From DASQPA01 sp035644215 (lineage in GTDB: Bacteria; Acidobacteriota; Thermoanaerobaculia; Multivoradales; UBA5704): a DNA stretch of 17,876 nucleotides. Positions 1-6,203 of the stretch are shown here, piece by piece. A program made the translations under genes and the position numbers. Below the pieces are notes generated by a model. It was not told the DNA's origin and ran no database searches. It saw nothing but the letters and a program-made list of their open reading frames with translations. Where the stretch lies: assembly GCA_035644215.1 (NCBI GenBank), contig DASQPA010000470.1:1-17876 (forward strand). The letters are read 5' to 3'. The number at the start of each line of letters is the position of its first letter. Position 1 is the stretch's first letter.

Positions 1-670
1 CGGCCCAGTGGCGCGCCCGGACCCCGCGGACGGTATCCGAGCTCTCGCTCTTGATCCCCACCCCGAAGATGTCCCGGCTCCAGGTCTGGACCGACATCGA
101 CTTGGGGATGAAGTAGACGATCTCCGAATGGAGGGTGGGCAACCGCCGGGCGAAGTACCAGGGCTCGATGAAGAAGATCGAGTCGAAGCGCAGGTCGTAA
201 CGGTAGTCGAGGATGGCGCCCACCTGGACGGCGGGGAAGGCGATCGCGGTGACGTAGAGGTTGCGGTTCTTCGAGGTCCGGCGCACGAACATGGCGTCGG
301 CGGGGAGGGGGACCACCGTGCCGTCGGGGAGCACCGTACGGCCCGCAAAGCCCGACAGGCGGACGTCCTCGCTGTGCTCGATCTCGATCTCCCCCTGGCT
401 CTTGCCCTCCTCGGTCAGGATCTTGATCCGGCCCTGGACCGAGAGCCGCGAGAAGACCTCGTGCTTGACGCGGTCGAGCATCTGGAACTCGCCGTTGTGG
501 AAGAGCACCGCGGCCGGGGCATTGGGCGCCCCGTCCACGCTCTTGAGGGCACGCTCCGCATCGGTGATCGGTGGGAAGGCATCGGCGCCGCGCGCCGCGC
601 CCGGCACTCCGACGTGGACAAAGATCACCGCCGTGAGCGCGACGCTCCAACGAACAATACGCAACTGCAT
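1..670 (-). CDS. DUF3857/transglutaminase-fold secreted protein, 5' part (runs off the window)
   Basis: The reading frame starts at an ATG at 668-670 and stays open to the window edge, giving 223 N-terminal residues and no stop. It begins with a signal peptide (positive start, hydrophobic stretch, cleavage near GAARGAD), then a DUF3857-type region with HNGEFQML, VKILTEEGK-like, VLPDGTVVP and GAILDYRYDL segments. By eye it is about three-quarters identical to the complete gene at 747-2714, including the ribosome-binding region (GGGGGTAG, 672-681) and the upstream spacer, so the two are tandem duplicates. DUF3857 proteins are usually exported and carry a transglutaminase-like domain after this region; whether this copy keeps the catalytic Cys-His-Asp cannot be seen, because that part lies outside the window. 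Its substrate is unknown. The tandem order means it is probably co-expressed with the next copy as well as from its own promoter. Confidence 0.85.
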   Translation of the reverse strand, partial: MQLRIVRWSVALTAVIFVHVGVPGAARGADAFPPITDAERALKSVDGAPNAPAAVLFHNGEFQMLDRVKHEVFSRLSVQGRIKILTEEGKSQGEIEIEHSEDVRLSGFAGRTVLPDGTVVPLPADAMFVRRTSKNRNLYVTAIAFPAVQVGAILDYRYDLRFDSIFFIEPWYFARRLPTLHSEIVYFIPKSMSVQTWSRDIFGVGIKSESSDTVRGVRARHWA

Positions 671-701
671 CTCTACCCCCTTCGATCGTGGGATTTCAGG
701 A

Positions 702-707
702 ATTGTA
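702..707 (-). promoter_or_regulatory. -10 element TACAAT upstream of the partial DUF3857 gene
   Basis: On the minus strand a TACAAT hexamer lies 31 nt upstream of the ATG at 670. The equivalent place upstream of the second copy holds a perfect TATAAT at the same distance. The -35 region (around TTCGTCA) is weak. Conservation of the hexamer between the two duplicated spacers is the main support. Confidence 0.5.
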
Positions 708-746
708 GCAGCCCTGCTCAAGAGTGACGAAAGGGAGCGAAGCATT

Positions 747-2714
747 TCAGGGGCGCTCTTTCGCCTGCCGCACCAGGACCAGCGGCTCGGAGTCGCTCTT
801 TTCCGCCGCGTCGTAGAGGGCGCGCAGGCGCTCGCAGGCGTCGACCTTGACGAACTGCCGCTGGCGGACCTCCAGGCGGCGCCGGTAGGTCAGGGTGCGC
901 TCCGCCTCCTGGACCGCGACCTCGGCGGTGAACGCCCCGGCGTCGCTCTCCTGCCGGACCGCCTGCGGCTGCGCCTGGACCGCCCAGCCGGTCGGCCAGG
1001 CGAGGTGCAGCTCGACCTCGCCGCGGTCGACGAATTCGAAGAGGATGGGGGAGCGCCGCTTGGCAGCCGACAGCGTGAACGGCTGGCCTTCCGGCCCGAG
1101 CGGCCGGCTGGGAGCGAGGCTCGCCTGGTCGCCCAGCGTCTCCTCCGGGCGCTCGGCCTGGCGCCAGCGGACCTCGACCTTCGGCTCCTCGGGAGACTCG
1201 GTCACCTTGACGTCGGAGATCGTGAAGTCCCGATAGGACTTCTCCAGCCACTCCTTCCAGGCGGCGGCGGTCTTCTCGGCGTCCCCCTTCCAGCCGATCC
1301 GGGCCAGGGCGTGCTGGCCGGAGAGGAGGAGGCTGCCGCTCCCCTTGAGGACACCCTTCTCGTCCGCCGCCAGGTCGAGGACGGCGCGCCGCGCGTTGCG
1401 GTCGGCCGGGGTTTCCGGCAGGACCAGGGTCTCCGGCTTCTTGCGGTCGGGAAGGAGGGCCGTCGTCCCCTCGAAGTCGGCTGCCAGCTGGCCGAAGGGC
1501 AGGCGCTCCGCGGGGTCGAGAAAGACTCGCTGGCCGTCGATCTGGGCCATGACCAGGGTACGGTCGAACCAGTTGGGGTTGGCGAGCCGCAGGTCGATGA
1601 TCCCACCGCGGCGCCCGGCGGCCCAGACCGGCCGGGCCTCGATCTTGACCGCGTCGAGCATGGCGATGAGAAGTAGGGCCTTCCTTACCGAGTTGCCGCT
1701 CCCCTTGGCGAGGACGGCGTCGACCGAGCTCTCCCGGGCGAGGACGATGCCGCCCCCCTCGGTGGTCGTGACCTGGTCGCGGACGAAGTGGTAGAGGGCT
1801 GCCGCCCGCTCGCGCGGGTCCTTGGCGGCCGCCGCCAGCTCCCGGGCGCGGCGCTGCGCCTCGCGGTGGCTGGAGAGAGCCTCTTTGTAGGCTTCGAGCA
1901 GGAGGTCGGAGGTGTCCGCCCAGTTGTCGAGCAGGGGGCGCGGCGACCCGCCGGTGGAGAGGGCGGTGGGGATCACACTGACCTGCGCCGCCAGGTCCTC
2001 GAACGGGAAGCCGTGGGCCTCTCGGGCCACCGGCGGCAGGCGGTCGGCCCAGGTCTTGAGCCGGGTGCCGCGGAGGGTGTTCGTGCGCTCGCTTTTCACC
2101 CCCACCCCGTACGGATCGCGGCCCCAGGTCTGAATGGCGAGCGAGGCGGGGATCTGATAGGTGATCTCCGAGTGGAGGACCGGCAGCCGGCTGGCGAAGT
2201 ACCAGGGCTCGAGGTAGAAGATCGAATCGAAGTGCAGGTCGTAGCGGTAGTCGAGAATGGCGCCCACGGTGACGGCGGGGAAGGCGACCGCGGTGACGTA
2301 GAAGTTGCGGTTTTTCGACAGCCGGCGCACGAACTTGGCGTCGGCGGGCACGGGGACCACCGTGCCGTCGGGGAGTACCGTGCGACCCGCAAACCCCGAC
2401 AGGCGGACGTCGTCGCTGTGCTCGATCTCGATCTCCCCCTGGCCCTTGCCCTCCTCGGTGAGGATCTTCACCCGCCGCTGGACCGAGAGCCGGGAGGAGA
2501 TCTCGTTGCTGGCGAGGTCGAGCATCTGGAACTCGCCGTTGTGGAAGAGCACGACGGCCGGGGCGTTGGGGGCGCCGGCCAGCGCCTTCAGGGTACGCTC
2601 TGCCTCGGTGACCGGCGGGAAGGGATCGGCGCCGCGCGCGCTGCCTGGAAGCCCAAGCTGCGCCAGGGCCAGGGTCGCCAGCGTGGCGCTCCAGCGGAAA
2701 AGACGCAATGGCAT
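747..2714 (-). CDS. DUF3857 protein with inactive transglutaminase-like core
   Basis: This 655-aa protein begins with a signal peptide (residues 1 to about 28, cleavage near SARGAD), so it is probably periplasmic or exported. Residues about 50-240 match the DUF3857 style (HNGEFQML, VLPDGTVVPVPADA, GAILDYRYDL). Residues about 300-410 have the layout of a transglutaminase core, but the position of the nucleophile Cys (normally in a GxGDCKD-type motif) is Ser342 in KGSGNSVRK, and the FNH histidine is replaced in NWFDR (Arg385). Only the Asp of FLDP (D400) remains. It is therefore predicted to be a binding or scaffold protein, not a peptidase or crosslinking enzyme. The C-terminal about 200 residues are beta-rich, as is usual downstream of this core. 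The ATG at 2712-2714 is preceded by GGGGGTAG and fits the homologous start of the neighbouring copy. Specific partner unknown. Confidence 0.88.
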   Translation of the reverse strand: MPLRLFRWSATLATLALAQLGLPGSARGADPFPPVTEAERTLKALAGAPNAPAVVLFHNGEFQMLDLASNEISSRLSVQRRVKILTEEGKGQGEIEIEHSDDVRLSGFAGRTVLPDGTVVPVPADAKFVRRLSKNRNFYVTAVAFPAVTVGAILDYRYDLHFDSIFYLEPWYFASRLPVLHSEITYQIPASLAIQTWGRDPYGVGVKSERTNTLRGTRLKTWADRLPPVAREAHGFPFEDLAAQVSVIPTALSTGGSPRPLLDNWADTSDLLLEAYKEALSSHREAQRRARELAAAAKDPRERAAALYHFVRDQVTTTEGGGIVLARESSVDAVLAKGSGNSVRKALLLIAMLDAVKIEARPVWAAGRRGGIIDLRLANPNWFDRTLVMAQIDGQRVFLDPAERLPFGQLAADFEGTTALLPDRKKPETLVLPETPADRNARRAVLDLAADEKGVLKGSGSLLLSGQHALARIGWKGDAEKTAAAWKEWLEKSYRDFTISDVKVTESPEEPKVEVRWRQAERPEETLGDQASLAPSRPLGPEGQPFTLSAAKRRSPILFEFVDRGEVELHLAWPTGWAVQAQPQAVRQESDAGAFTAEVAVQEAERTLTYRRRLEVRQRQFVKVDACERLRALYDAAEKSDSEPLVLVRQAKERP

Positions 2715-2800
2715 CTCTACCCCCTTCGGTTACGAGATTGCAGGAATTATAGCAGCACTTCTCCGTAGGAGAGTGACGGAAAGGGGCGAAGCCTTTCAGG
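2715..2800. repeat. Duplicated intergenic spacer (second copy at 671-750)
   Basis: The bases upstream of the two DUF3857 genes align almost end to end, apart from a short indel, down to a shared TTTCAGGG that contains the stop codon of the gene at 747 (TCA at 747-749). The equivalent TCA is at 2796-2798. Beyond it the similarity ends. This places one boundary of the duplication unit at a stop codon. It shows that the unit was spacer plus gene and that the site at 2796 was once next to another gene end. Confidence 0.7.
2746..2751 (-). promoter_or_regulatory. -10 element TATAAT upstream of the complete DUF3857 gene
   Basis: A perfect TATAAT lies on the minus strand 31 nt before the ATG at 2714, at the same spacing as TACAAT in the other copy. 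The spacer also holds a small GGAGA/TCTCC hairpin (about 2759-2773) that the other copy lacks. No good -35 box is visible, so an alternative sigma factor or an activator is possible. Confidence 0.55.
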
Positions 2801-2830
2801 GTGGGGAGAGCCCCAGGTAGGGTAGCCCCA

Positions 2831-2855
2831 AGAAAACAAAAGCCCCGAAGGGGCG
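2831..2855 (-). terminator. Rho-independent terminator of the PIN/partner operon
   Basis: Read on the minus strand, a GCCCC-TTC-GGGGC hairpin (2842-2854) is followed directly by a T-rich tract (TTTTGTTTTCT, 2831-2841). It lies downstream of the PIN toxin and partner genes and upstream of the DUF3857 pair, so it separates the two minus-strand transcription units. Confidence 0.7.
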
Positions 2856-2867
2856 ACGGTCGTTCTG

Positions 2868-2927
2868 GCGCGGACCTCCGCCCGGAGATAAATCTCCGCG
2901 CTATGAGTTGCGCTGGATGAATCCAGC
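2868..2927. repeat. REP-like palindrome cluster
   Basis: Two nearly perfect palindromes sit side by side. CGGAGAT-AA-ATCTCCG (2883-2898) is nested in an outer pairing of GCGCGGA (2868-2874) with TCCGCGC (2895-2901). GCTGGAT-GA-ATCCAGC (2912-2927) follows. They lie in non-coding DNA and resemble REP or other dispersed intergenic palindromes. Whether they recur elsewhere in the genome cannot be seen from this window. Confidence 0.6.
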
Positions 2928-2965
2928 TTTGCGTGGGCGGGAAGCTCCTCTCGGTGGCCGGACAC

Positions 2966-3043
2966 TTGGTCGTCGGCCCTCGGCGTCATGACGCGAGCCA
3001 TCGGCGGTAGGGTCGTTGGTCGTCGGCGTCATGGCGCGAGTCA
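2966..3043. repeat. Direct repeat in the gene-free stretch
   Basis: A unit starting TTGGTCGTCGGC and ending GTCATGACGCGAGCCA (2966-3000) is repeated as TTGGTCGTCGGC...GTCATGGCGCGAGTCA (3016-3043). The first copy carries about 7 extra bases. No convincing gene is present between 2715 and 3117; this repeat and the palindromes upstream are all that I can see there. Confidence 0.55.
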
Positions 3044-3117
3044 CCGAATTCAGGGCACCGGTTCTCGTTTGACTCGCCTTCCCCGCGGGCGGAGTAGCAC
3101 CACCGGCTGCCAGCGCC

Positions 3118-3324
3118 CTAACGGTGGGCGAAGCGAATTCGCTGAACCGAGGCGTCCTCCTCCGTCCCAGCCTCCGGAGGCTCCACCAGGGGAGCCTGCG
3201 ACGGGTCTCGTGCCGCTTCCGACCGCTTGAGATCCGCGAAGATCGCCTGCAGATCGTAATTGAACTGCGCCGCGTACTCTTCCCGAATTCGCCGGACTTC
3301 CTGAACGATAGGATCGTCGGTCAT
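3118..3324 (-). CDS. Small partner protein of the PIN toxin (putative antitoxin)
   Basis: This 68-aa protein begins MTDDPIVQEVRRIREEYAAQ and is mostly helical and charged. The opening pattern (DPIV.EVRR.RE..AA.FNYDL.AI..DLK) is one I associate with small proteins encoded beside PIN-domain genes. Its ATG overlaps the TGA of the PIN gene by 4 bp (ATGA at 3321-3324), so the two are translationally coupled. An antitoxin role is inferred from this coupling and from size. The order is toxin first, antitoxin second, the reverse of most VapBC pairs. No DNA-binding fold (AbrB, RHH or HTH) is visible, so it may neutralise only by direct binding or may not be an antitoxin at all. Confidence 0.75.
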   Translation of the reverse strand: MTDDPIVQEVRRIREEYAAQFNYDLQAIFADLKRSEAARDPSQAPLVEPPEAGTEEDASVQRIRFAHR

Positions 3325-3800
3325 GGTTCACCTCCGAGCAGCTCTTCTGGAGTGCAGATGAAGGGTAGCAGCAATTCCCGTTTCCAGAGGAAGTCTGCGA
3401 GTTGGGCCTGGATTTCAGGGTTGGCGATATGAGCGCAATTCCACGTCAGTAGATAGTCGACCCGGTGTATAGTTGCCAGCGCGATATGCAACCCGTCCCC
3501 AGCAGCTTTCGATGGAAGGAGGCGGCGTTGCACAAACTCGGCGGAAAGGGAAAGTGCGTCCTCCGTTAGGGTGAGACGGGTGATCCCCTCAAGAGCCGCG
3601 AGGCGCCGCTTGGCGGCTTCTGGATCTCCTCCACCAGCTTCCCGAAGTACAAGCTCAGAGACCACGAGATCGAAGTCGTGACGGCGCTGGTCCCACCAGT
3701 CGATCGTGAGTTGCTGGTGCGCGGCTCCTACCAAGGTCCGGCTTGGCCGTGCCGTTAAGTAGCTGATCACCGTGGTCTCCAGGTAGACGCGCTGCCGCAT
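3321..3800 (-). CDS. PIN-domain (VapC-like) toxin/ribonuclease
   Basis: The 159-aa protein has the PIN-fold layout of VapC-type RNases, which cleave RNA with metal ions held by acidic residues. The N-terminal strand reads VYLETTVISYL, where Glu8 stands at the usual first Asp. A second acidic residue is in LVLREA (E54), and a third cluster is in KAAGDGLHIALA (D102), followed by VDYLLTWNCAHIAN (D115). The length is normal for the family. The small partner gene follows with a 4-bp overlap. The start at 3798-3800 is 6 nt downstream of a TACACT -10-like box, suggesting a leaderless or nearly leaderless message. It is probably a stand-alone toxin-antitoxin module unrelated to the larger systems around it. 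Confidence 0.87.
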   Translation of the reverse strand: MRQRVYLETTVISYLTARPSRTLVGAAHQQLTIDWWDQRRHDFDLVVSELVLREAGGGDPEAAKRRLAALEGITRLTLTEDALSLSAEFVQRRLLPSKAAGDGLHIALATIHRVDYLLTWNCAHIANPEIQAQLADFLWKRELLLPFICTPEELLGGEP

Positions 3801-3806
3801 GAAGCA

Positions 3807-3812
3807 AGTGTA
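3807..3812 (-). promoter_or_regulatory. TACACT -10-like box just upstream of the PIN start
   Basis: On the minus strand TACACT (TANNNT type) ends 6 nt before the ATG at 3800 and no Shine-Dalgarno sequence lies between. This is the arrangement of leaderless transcripts. No clear -35 box is seen. Confidence 0.4.
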
Positions 3813-3857
3813 CCGTAGGGGGTGCTTCCCCGCCCGTTCTGATCTCGAAGGAGGAGC

Positions 3858-3883
3858 CCCGAGGGGGACAAGTCCCCCTCGGG
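3858..3883. terminator. Strong perfect hairpin between the PIN gene and the orphan segment
   Basis: CCCGAGGGGGAC and GTCCCCCTCGGG form a 12-bp perfect stem with a very short AA centre. It lies just downstream of the stop of the minus-strand coding-like segment at 3901 and upstream of the PIN gene. Neither side has a long T tract, so it could be an intrinsic terminator for the segment or a REP-like palindrome. Confidence 0.55.
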
Positions 3884-3900
3884 TGCGTCATTCTTACCCC

Positions 3901-4092
3901 CTACCCCCCAACCAACAACCGCCCCGCCCGCGCCAGCGCCACCCCGCCGCTCGCCTCGAGCAACTGCGCCAGGCACTCAGGCAGCCGGACGACCGCCTCG
4001 GCGGTGTTCAGGGCGGTGACGAGCTCGGGGTTGTAGTGCTGCAGGTGGCCGACGACCTCGCCGTGGGAGAGGACGGGGTGGGCACCTCCTTC
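3901..4092 (-). pseudogene. Coding-like segment without a start codon, unrecognised
   Basis: On the minus strand the frame ending in TAG at 3901-3903 has clean GC-rich third positions and a protein-like sequence: HPVLSHGEVVGHLQHYNPEL, then TALNTAEAVVRLPECLAQLL and a C-terminal glycine-rich tail. No ATG, GTG or TTG lies in this frame close to the strong AAGGAGGTG ribosome-binding sequence at 4083-4091. The first in-frame ATG (4197) is upstream of the likely promoter. The segment could be a gene that lost its start or suffered a frameshift, the tail of a decayed gene, or a true gene using a non-standard start. I do not recognise the family. The hairpin at 3858 follows it as a terminator would. 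Confidence 0.35.
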
Positions 4093-4115
4093 GCGGGACG
4101 CTTCGTTTGCGCCAG

Positions 4116-4143
4116 CGTATAGGAGGCGACGAGAGAGAGTCAA
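4116..4143 (-). promoter_or_regulatory. Sigma-70-like promoter facing the orphan segment
   Basis: On the minus strand TTGACT (4138-4143) and TATACG (4116-4121) are separated by 16 bp, a good match to the housekeeping consensus. An AAGGAGGTG sequence lies 25 nt further downstream. The set points into the coding-like segment 3901-4092 and suggests that it is, or was, expressed. Confidence 0.5.
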
Positions 4144-4335
4144 GCGAGGAGCAGATCCGCAACCGGCACCAGGAAGTGCCTGCCCTGCCCGGGGCACGGG
4201 AGCTCCGCAGCATTTCGAAATCCCACCCCAACGCTATAGAATCCCAAAGCCATTGGGCCATGGATCTCCCCGAGGGGTGGGGAGTGGATGCGGTCGGGCG
4301 TTTCTGAGGGTCAGCGGCTGGGAGATCGACAGAGC

Positions 4336-6021
4336 ATGGACAGCTCCTTGAGGCCTCCCTGGCAGGATCGGCTGAGCACCGACACCACGGTGGAGAAGGC
4401 CCAGGTCGAGGTGCTCAGCCTGACCGTCCCGGGCCTGACCCTCCTGGCCCATCCCGATCCGCAACGGACCGGGGAGCGGGTGGTGCTCCGGGCGCTCGTC
4501 TCGGGACGGGAAGCCCTCCTCTCGCGGATGGAGCCCCAGTTCGCGGCCCCCGCGGGAGGGGGTCCCTGGCGTCCCCTGGCCGACCCCCACCTGAGCCGGC
4601 GGCCTCTGCTCCTCGCTCCGGCGCCTCAGGGCGGCGTGCGGCTCTCCACCGCGGGCAGCCCGACGCCGGTCCTCGCCGGCGGCGAGCCCCTGGGGGAGGA
4701 CCATGCGTTCTCGGCGCAGGACCTCGCCTCGGGCGTCGTCCTGATGCTGGCCAGCCGGATCGTTCTCCTGCTCCACCGCTTCCTGCCGCATCCCGACACG
4801 GACACCCCGTCCTTCGGCCTGATCGGCGAGAGCGACGCGATCCGGGAGGTCCGGCGGCGGATCCGCCAGGTGGCCGATCTCGACCTGCCGGTCCTGCTCC
4901 GCGGCGAGACCGGCACCGGCAAGGAGCTCCTGGCGCAGGCCATCCACCAGGCCAGCCGGCGCCGCGACCGGCCCTATTACGCCATCAACATGGGAGCCGT
5001 GCCCGCCTCGCTCGCCGCGGCGGAGCTGTTCGGCGCGGCCAAGGGGGCGTTCACCGGCGCCGACCGGAAGCGGCGGGGCTACTTCAGTCTCGCCCATGGC
5101 GGCACGCTCTTCCTGGACGAGATCGGCGAGGTGGCGCCGGAGATCCAGCCCCTCCTGCTGCGCGCCCTGGAGAACGGCGAGATCCAGCCGGTGGGAGCCG
5201 AGGAGACCGTCCGGGTCGACGTGCGGACCATCGCGGCGACCGACGCCAACCTGGAGGCGGAGATCGCGGCGGGCAAGTTCCGCGCTCCCCTCCTCCACCG
5301 GTTGAGCGGCTATCCGATCCGCCTCCCGCCGCTGCGCGAACGCCGCGACGACGTCGCCCGACTGTTCTTCTTCTTTCTGCGCCAGGAGCTCGAAGCGGTC
5401 GGCGAGAGCCACCGCCTGGACGATCCAGGTCCCGGCGGCCGGCCCTGGCTGCCCGCCCCGTTCGTCGCCCGTCTCGCCGCCGCCGACTGGCCGGGCAACG
5501 TCCGGCAGCTCAGGAACGTCGCCCGCCAGCTCGTGGTCGACAGCCGGGGCTTCGAGGTGGCGCAGGTCAGCTCCCAGCTCGACCGGCTGCTCGACACCGC
5601 CGAATTCCGGCGGCCGCGCCGCGATCGCCGCCAGGGGGGGGACTCGACGAGCTCGGCGGCTTCGGCGGCCGCGGCGGCTTCGGCGGCATCCCCGAAGGCG
5701 GAGCGGAGCCGCAGCCCGATGGAGGTCTCCGAGGACGAGCTGGTGGCGGCGCTCAAGGCCAACCGCTGGCATCCCGGCGCCACCGCCCGGCAGCTCGGCA
5801 TCTCGCGGCCGGCGCTCTATACCCTGATCGACGGCTGTCCGCGCACCCGGAAGGCCGCCGATCTCACCCGCGAGGAGATCGAGCACGCCGCCGCCCGCTC
5901 TGGCGGCCACCTCTCCGCCATGGTCGATCTCCTCGAAGTCTCCGAAGACGGCTTGAAGCGCCAGATGAGGAAGCTCGGCCTCCAGCTCCCCGCAGTCTCG
6001 CCGCCAGAACGACACGGCTGA
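4336..6021 (+). CDS. FHA-like sigma-54-dependent transcriptional activator
   Basis: Numbered from the ATG at 4336 (561 aa), residues about 30-110 resemble a divergent FHA domain (RTGERVVL, SGREALLSR), the phosphothreonine-binding module often joined to this activator type. Residues about 160-400 are the AAA+ sigma-54 interaction domain: Walker A GETGTGKE (190-197), GAFTGA loop (237-242, intact), Walker B LFLDEIGE (258-265), and the PIRLPPLRERRDD sensor region. After a Ser/Ala-rich linker there is a Fis-type helix-turn-helix (VAALKANRWHPGATARQLGI). It should activate sigma-54 promoters in response to a Ser/Thr kinase signal, which fits the kinase gene nearby (inference). GGGAG about 11 nt upstream favours 4336; an in-frame ATG at 4288 would add 16 residues. 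Intact GAFTGA means it can contact sigma-54. I found no good -24/-12 promoter within the window. Confidence 0.92.
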   Translation: MDSSLRPPWQDRLSTDTTVEKAQVEVLSLTVPGLTLLAHPDPQRTGERVVLRALVSGREALLSRMEPQFAAPAGGGPWRPLADPHLSRRPLLLAPAPQGGVRLSTAGSPTPVLAGGEPLGEDHAFSAQDLASGVVLMLASRIVLLLHRFLPHPDTDTPSFGLIGESDAIREVRRRIRQVADLDLPVLLRGETGTGKELLAQAIHQASRRRDRPYYAINMGAVPASLAAAELFGAAKGAFTGADRKRRGYFSLAHGGTLFLDEIGEVAPEIQPLLLRALENGEIQPVGAEETVRVDVRTIAATDANLEAEIAAGKFRAPLLHRLSGYPIRLPPLRERRDDVARLFFFFLRQELEAVGESHRLDDPGPGGRPWLPAPFVARLAAADWPGNVRQLRNVARQLVVDSRGFEVAQVSSQLDRLLDTAEFRRPRRDRRQGGDSTSSAASAAAAASAASPKAERSRSPMEVSEDELVAALKANRWHPGATARQLGISRPALYTLIDGCPRTRKAADLTREEIEHAAARSGGHLSAMVDLLEVSEDGLKRQMRKLGLQLPAVSPPERHG

Positions 6022-6066
6022 CAACGCTGACAACGCGGACAACGCCGACAGGTTCCTGACAACGCG
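6011..6066. repeat. 9-bp tandem repeat (GACAACGCN) at the activator stop codon
   Basis: Units gacaacgct, gacaacgcg and gacaacgcc follow one another at 6020-6046. Degenerate units lie at 6011 and 6047 and another copy is at 6058. The activator's TGA (6019-6021) lies in the first units, so the array extends out of the end of the gene. It may be simple slippage or a short binding-site array. Confidence 0.65.
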
Positions 6067-6120
6067 GCGGGCCGGCTTTTTTCGGCCCACGGAGCGCTCC
6101 GCGCCCGTCGAAACGGCGTG

Positions 6121-6144
6121 GCAAGGCCCTGGCGCGGGCCTTGC
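6121..6144. terminator. Perfect 9-bp hairpin after the activator gene
   Basis: GCAAGGCCC and GGGCCTTGC form a 9-bp stem with a 6-nt loop, followed by AAAAACCCTTTT. A second stem (GGGCCG/CGGCCC, 6069-6088) has its T-run in the loop. One or both probably terminate the activator transcript, although neither has a classical T tract after the stem. Confidence 0.45.
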
Positions 6145-6175
6145 AAAAACCCTTTTCCGCGTATCCATTCAAACC

Positions 6176-6198
6176 GGTTCGAAAAAGAACCAAGGAGG
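6176..6198 (+). promoter_or_regulatory. Hairpin abutting the AGGAGG ribosome-binding site of the 6204 gene
   Basis: GGTTC-gaaaaa-GAACC (6176-6191) ends directly before AGGAGG (6193-6198), which is 5 nt from the ATG at 6204. The site fixes the start. The small stem could modulate access of the ribosome or stabilise the 5' end; there is no evidence beyond position. Confidence 0.4.
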
Positions 6199-6203
6199 CT
6201 GAG

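Noticed and set aside
261..1676. Plus-strand frames opposite the DUF3857 genes
   Set aside because: Mirror-image translations of the two duplicated genes, which explains why they look repetitive.
4161..4185. A GGCAC...TGC element resembling a sigma-54 -24/-12 promoter before the activator
   Set aside because: The spacing between GG and GC is 11 instead of 10 bases and the flanking consensus is poor.
4234..6168. A 644-codon minus-strand frame opposite the sigma-54 activator
   Set aside because: A typical antisense shadow in GC-rich DNA; the plus strand has all AAA+ and HTH motifs.
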